From assembly GCA_016098155.1 (NCBI GenBank), contig JAAAJB010000251.1, positions 1 through 48,106 on the forward strand: 48,106 nucleotides of DNA, written 5' to 3'. Numbering within the stretch: the stretch's first letter is position 1; the number at the start of each line of letters is the position of its first letter. Source of the DNA: Actinomortierella ambigua. Taxonomy: Eukaryota > Mortierellomycota > Mortierellomycetes > Mortierellales > Mortierellaceae. Made by a program: the position numbers and the translations under genes. Shown here in pieces: positions 45,850 through 48,106 of the stretch. The notes below the pieces were generated by a model. That model worked only from the letters and a program-made list of their open reading frames with translations, ran no database searches and was not told the origin of the DNA.

Positions 45850-46139
45850 ACAGGAAATCTCGCTTTGTATCTGGGAGAGGCTGTCGCTCTCGACGGTGAC
45901 CTTTCCGATCTCCAGAGAGACTTCGAAGGTCTTGACGTCTAAACGAGTAAAGAGAAACAAGTAATTGATTGTGAGGGGGTGGTGATAGGAGGTTACTCTG
46001 TTGCACCAGCCGCACCATACCAATAACAAAAGGCCTTCTAAAGTGAAGCCACATTCACTTGCAAAGCATTCTTCTGGAGGATACGAGTGACAGCGCCCGA
46101 GAAGCCAGAGCAGGCCATGTTAAAATCGTACTTGTAGGT
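45850..46139 (-). pseudogene. Decayed ATX1-like copper chaperone
   Basis: Two separated pieces read like the ATX1 copper chaperone (HMA fold). Piece one, 46139-46060, reads TYKYDFNMACSGFSGAVTRI, where the family has a CxxC metal site (MxCxGCxGAV): the second Cys is Phe, so copper binding should be lost. Piece two, from 45938, reads DVKTFEVSLEIGKVTVESD, the next strand pair. The intron-like sequence between them has a good acceptor, but no donor lets the frames join, and the C-terminal block runs into unrelated residues. No first exon was found. Together these point to a pseudogene; a very divergent functional gene is less likely. Confidence 0.55.
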
Positions 46140-46726
46140 CTAAAAATCTCAAGAGAATTGTACAATGAAGAAAAACTCATCAGCCTACAGGGATATCATT
46201 TGGACTTAAAATGCACGTCGGCAATACTGTCACCAAAGCCTGAGCAACGTTTCTTGGTGATGCCGCAATCCTCTGGCCCTACATGGTCATGAGAGTGCGA
46301 GAGTGTGAGAGATGAAACTTATGGCCATTGGAATTGTGAGAAAGGAAGGGTTGAGAAAGATGTAGAAGTGCGATGGTTTGTGGCAGCTTTTTATCCTCCG
46401 CCCTGATCCTCGATTTGAGAGGCAGATACCACACGCCACACGCCATTCTTGTCGGCGGCGCCAGCAAAGACACTGTTGGAAACGATGCAATCAACAAGGC
46501 AGCCCCACGCAGCTCATCTTCCCCACCTTTCCAGCAGTTCTGTCCCTTTTTTTTTTTTTACCCAATCCTGCTCTCACCTATGGCGACATTGAAGCATGTC
46601 TTTTTAAAACTCCTACATCTCCCACTAACAGGGTAAATCAAAAAAAAATGAGGAAGGCCCGTCTGCAAAAAAAAAAAAAAAAAAAAAAAACGTGTATTGT
46701 GCTATGCAAAATAGGAATGAACGGAA
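46140..46726. other. Intergenic region with A/T tracts
   Basis: No gene seen. T tract at 46548-46559 and a long A tract at 46667-46690, next to the left border of the inverted duplication. Confidence 0.4.
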
Positions 46727-46966
46727 TCACTTCGACGAGCCCGCCTCCGCCTGGGCCCACTCGGCAGCCCTCGCCGCCAACCTCTGAACTCGGTCGAGCC
46801 TCCCGAGAGGCTCTGCGTTTGCCCCTGTCGCCGGGGTCCGGCGCACGCCGAGTGGCACCGCATTCGCTCCTGTTGCGACGGCTGCCGCCGCTGCCTCTGC
46901 CGCTGCCGCTGCCGCCACTGCTGCTGCCGCCGCCGCTTTCGGGTAATCTTCGGTTTGTCGTGGCAT
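46727..46966 (-). CDS. Ala-rich orphan protein, paralogue of the 7.1-kb gene
   Basis: 79 codons starting MPRQTEDYPKAAAAAAV. It has a long Ala-rich helix-like run and two copies of a TGANA(V/E)PLG motif (ATGANAVPLG and ATGANAEPLG); the same motif occurs once in the protein at 7130-7513. The upstream DNA, with a GGGATAAAAAG box and TTCCCTTTTTTCC, matches the upstream of the other gene. The coding parts differ strongly outside the motif. It may be a real small gene or a decaying copy. Confidence 0.4.
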   Translation of the reverse strand: MPRQTEDYPKAAAAAAVAAAAAAEAAAAAVATGANAVPLGVRRTPATGANAEPLGRLDRVQRLAARAAEWAQAEAGSSK

Positions 46967-47399
46967 ATGTGATCAGGTGGGAGGGGGGCGAGATGACAAT
47001 TAACAAGTCAGGGTGTAGTCTGGAAAAAAGGGAACATTGGCGATTTCACACGCTGACTTTTTATCCCTATCAGTCACTAGTGAAGGTCACGAGTTATGAT
47101 GGGCGAGCAATGCCATTATCAGTCCACTCATATCACCCAGAACTCACGTATGTGACCGATTGGATGTGAGAGATACAGAGGCGCGCATTTAAATGACATT
47201 GCTGTTGGGTGCAAGGGTAGTCGTCAAAGAGCGTATCCAAAAGGTCCGCGAGCATACCCATAACGAAGCCTTCCCCGATATGTAGAGTCGTCCAGGCGCT
47301 ACATCTCACTATGATATGTTTGGTTAGCGTCGGGAACTCGATATGAGCTCAAACATGCGCCGCAATCCCATGTGTCGGAGACATAAGGACTCCCAGTCA

Positions 47400-47890
47400 A
47401 TGTGGATGAAAATGAAGCTTTTATTCGTCTTCCTCTTGATCCCCGTTGTATCCTCCGCTTCCTCTAGTGACTGAACTGCTCACCATGGTAAGTAGATCCT
47501 GTAGCATCTCTGGCGGGTACCCGGCACCTCACACACATGCATTCTAATGATCCGCCCCGCTCTACATATTCCTGCATGGCGCCTGAGATGCTCCAGAAGT
47601 ATCGATAAAAGTTGGGTCCTTGTAAATCGATGGCTGCTTGATGAAAAGCTCTAATATCAAAAAAATGCTTCTCGTTAAGCTCGTGTCGAAAGGCCGATGT
47701 TGAGTTAGCCAAGTCTGCAGGGGAAGCTCGGTGTAGCATGAAGATGAGCTTCTTGATCAGTGCTGTAATATCTCTATCATATGCATATAAAAAAGAAGAA
47801 TGATAAGGTCTGATGGCGAGGAAGAAGAACTAAGAACGTCAGAACCCCTCGCTCACTAGCATCTTCTTCTCCCGCCTGCACTCAAACCTT
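47400..47890 (-). pseudogene. Truncated TRAX pseudogene
   Basis: Contains sequence equal to TRAX exon 2, its intron, exon 3 (FMLHRASPADLANSTSAFR, GAMQEYVERGG) and the last codons with the 3' flank. The region between EYVERGG and the CEVPGTRQRCY-equivalent is missing, removing the catalytic DLTGE helix and the RGG box. Exon 1 is absent. Frames are broken. Confidence 0.8.
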
Positions 47891-48106
47891 GACACCTTCC
47901 TCCTCGATTTTTGGCTTTCTATCTCTGTCTCTCTTTCTTGAAAACTAGTCTTTCAGTTTTTCTCTCCAGGCTCAAGCGGACAGCGGCATTCGATAGGGCG
48001 TGGTCCAAGGAATCGATTGGTGTATGGCGGACGGCGCTACGACGTCTGTGCGTGGAGAAAAGCGGAAAAGAGTGCAGGCACGTTTGAACAGGATGGGCTA
48101 GCAAAA

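Larger units (their letters stand above)
46727..48106 (-). repeat. Decayed inverted copy of the 5.3-8.2 kb segment
   Basis: Read on the minus strand, it holds in order: a piece matching 8088-8232 (48106-47960), TRAX exons 2-3 (about 47890-47560), a jump to the TRAX 3' end (about 47530-47400), the TRAX 3' flank (to about 47060) and the promoter and start of the orphan gene (to 46727). The 5660-6460 part is deleted, and the 8.1-8.2 kb block sits at the other end compared with the source, so the copy is rearranged. It may continue past the window. Confidence 0.85.

Noticed and set aside
1..48106. tRNA, rRNA or CRISPR features
   Set aside because: No tRNA-like T-arm/anticodon pattern, rRNA block or regularly spaced repeat was noticed on either strand.

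Overview
The window is nuclear DNA of a filamentous fungus. Genes are split by many short GT-AG introns (about 50-130 bp) with polypyrimidine acceptors, promoters carry TATA boxes and CT-rich leaders, and introns contain CTAAC/CTGAC-type branch sites. Several genes are ones that ascomycete and basidiomycete genomes usually lack or carry only patchily: TRAX, a DDRGK1-like UFMylation factor, Dymeclin, Abitram/FAM206 and an LRWD1-like WD40 protein. That mix, with a PHO84-type transporter and small secreted proteins, suggests an early-diverging fungus, most likely Mortierellomycota/Mucoromycota (inference). I see no tRNA, rRNA, CRISPR array or intact transposon.

Layout. 0.5-3.2 kb (+): an unrecognised Tyr/Pro/Ser/Thr-rich protein. 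3.2-4.8 kb (-): a DDRGK1-like protein. 5.0-6.6 kb (+): TRAX carrying an inserted RGG box. 7.1-7.5 kb (+): a small orphan gene. 8.6-10.7 kb (-): an LRWD1-like WD40 protein. 11.0-16.1 kb (+): an Ams1/MAN2C1-type GH38 alpha-mannosidase with about 15 exons. 16.1-19.3 kb: gene-poor. 19.3-21.0 kb (+): a PHO84-like phosphate transporter. 21.3-23.7 kb (+): the mRNA guanylyltransferase CEG1, containing an 8-nt micro-exon. 25.0-31.3 kb: a 2.6-kb direct duplication, each copy with one small secreted protein. 32.9-33.3 kb (+): an ML-domain (NPC2-like) secreted protein. 33.7-38.0 kb (-): Dymeclin with a long low-complexity N-terminus. 38.7-40.5 kb (+): NADH-cytochrome b5 reductase. 40.7-43.7 kb (-): the splicing factor CWF19. 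43.9-45.4 kb (+): Abitram. 45.8-46.1 kb (-): remains of an ATX1-like copper chaperone. 46.7-48.1 kb (-): a decayed inverted copy of the 5.3-8.2 kb segment, with a truncated TRAX pseudogene and a paralogue of the orphan gene.

Most genes are unlinked housekeeping functions: capping, splicing, Golgi organisation, glycan turnover, phosphate uptake and redox. Three pairs are divergent and share short promoters: WD40/mannosidase, Dymeclin/b5 reductase and CWF19/Abitram. No operon-like or biosynthetic cluster is evident. The most unusual signals are the duplicated secreted-protein loci, whose mature proteins have diverged more than the non-coding DNA around them; the CEG1 micro-exon; the RGG-TRAX; and the inverted duplication with its orphan gene family.
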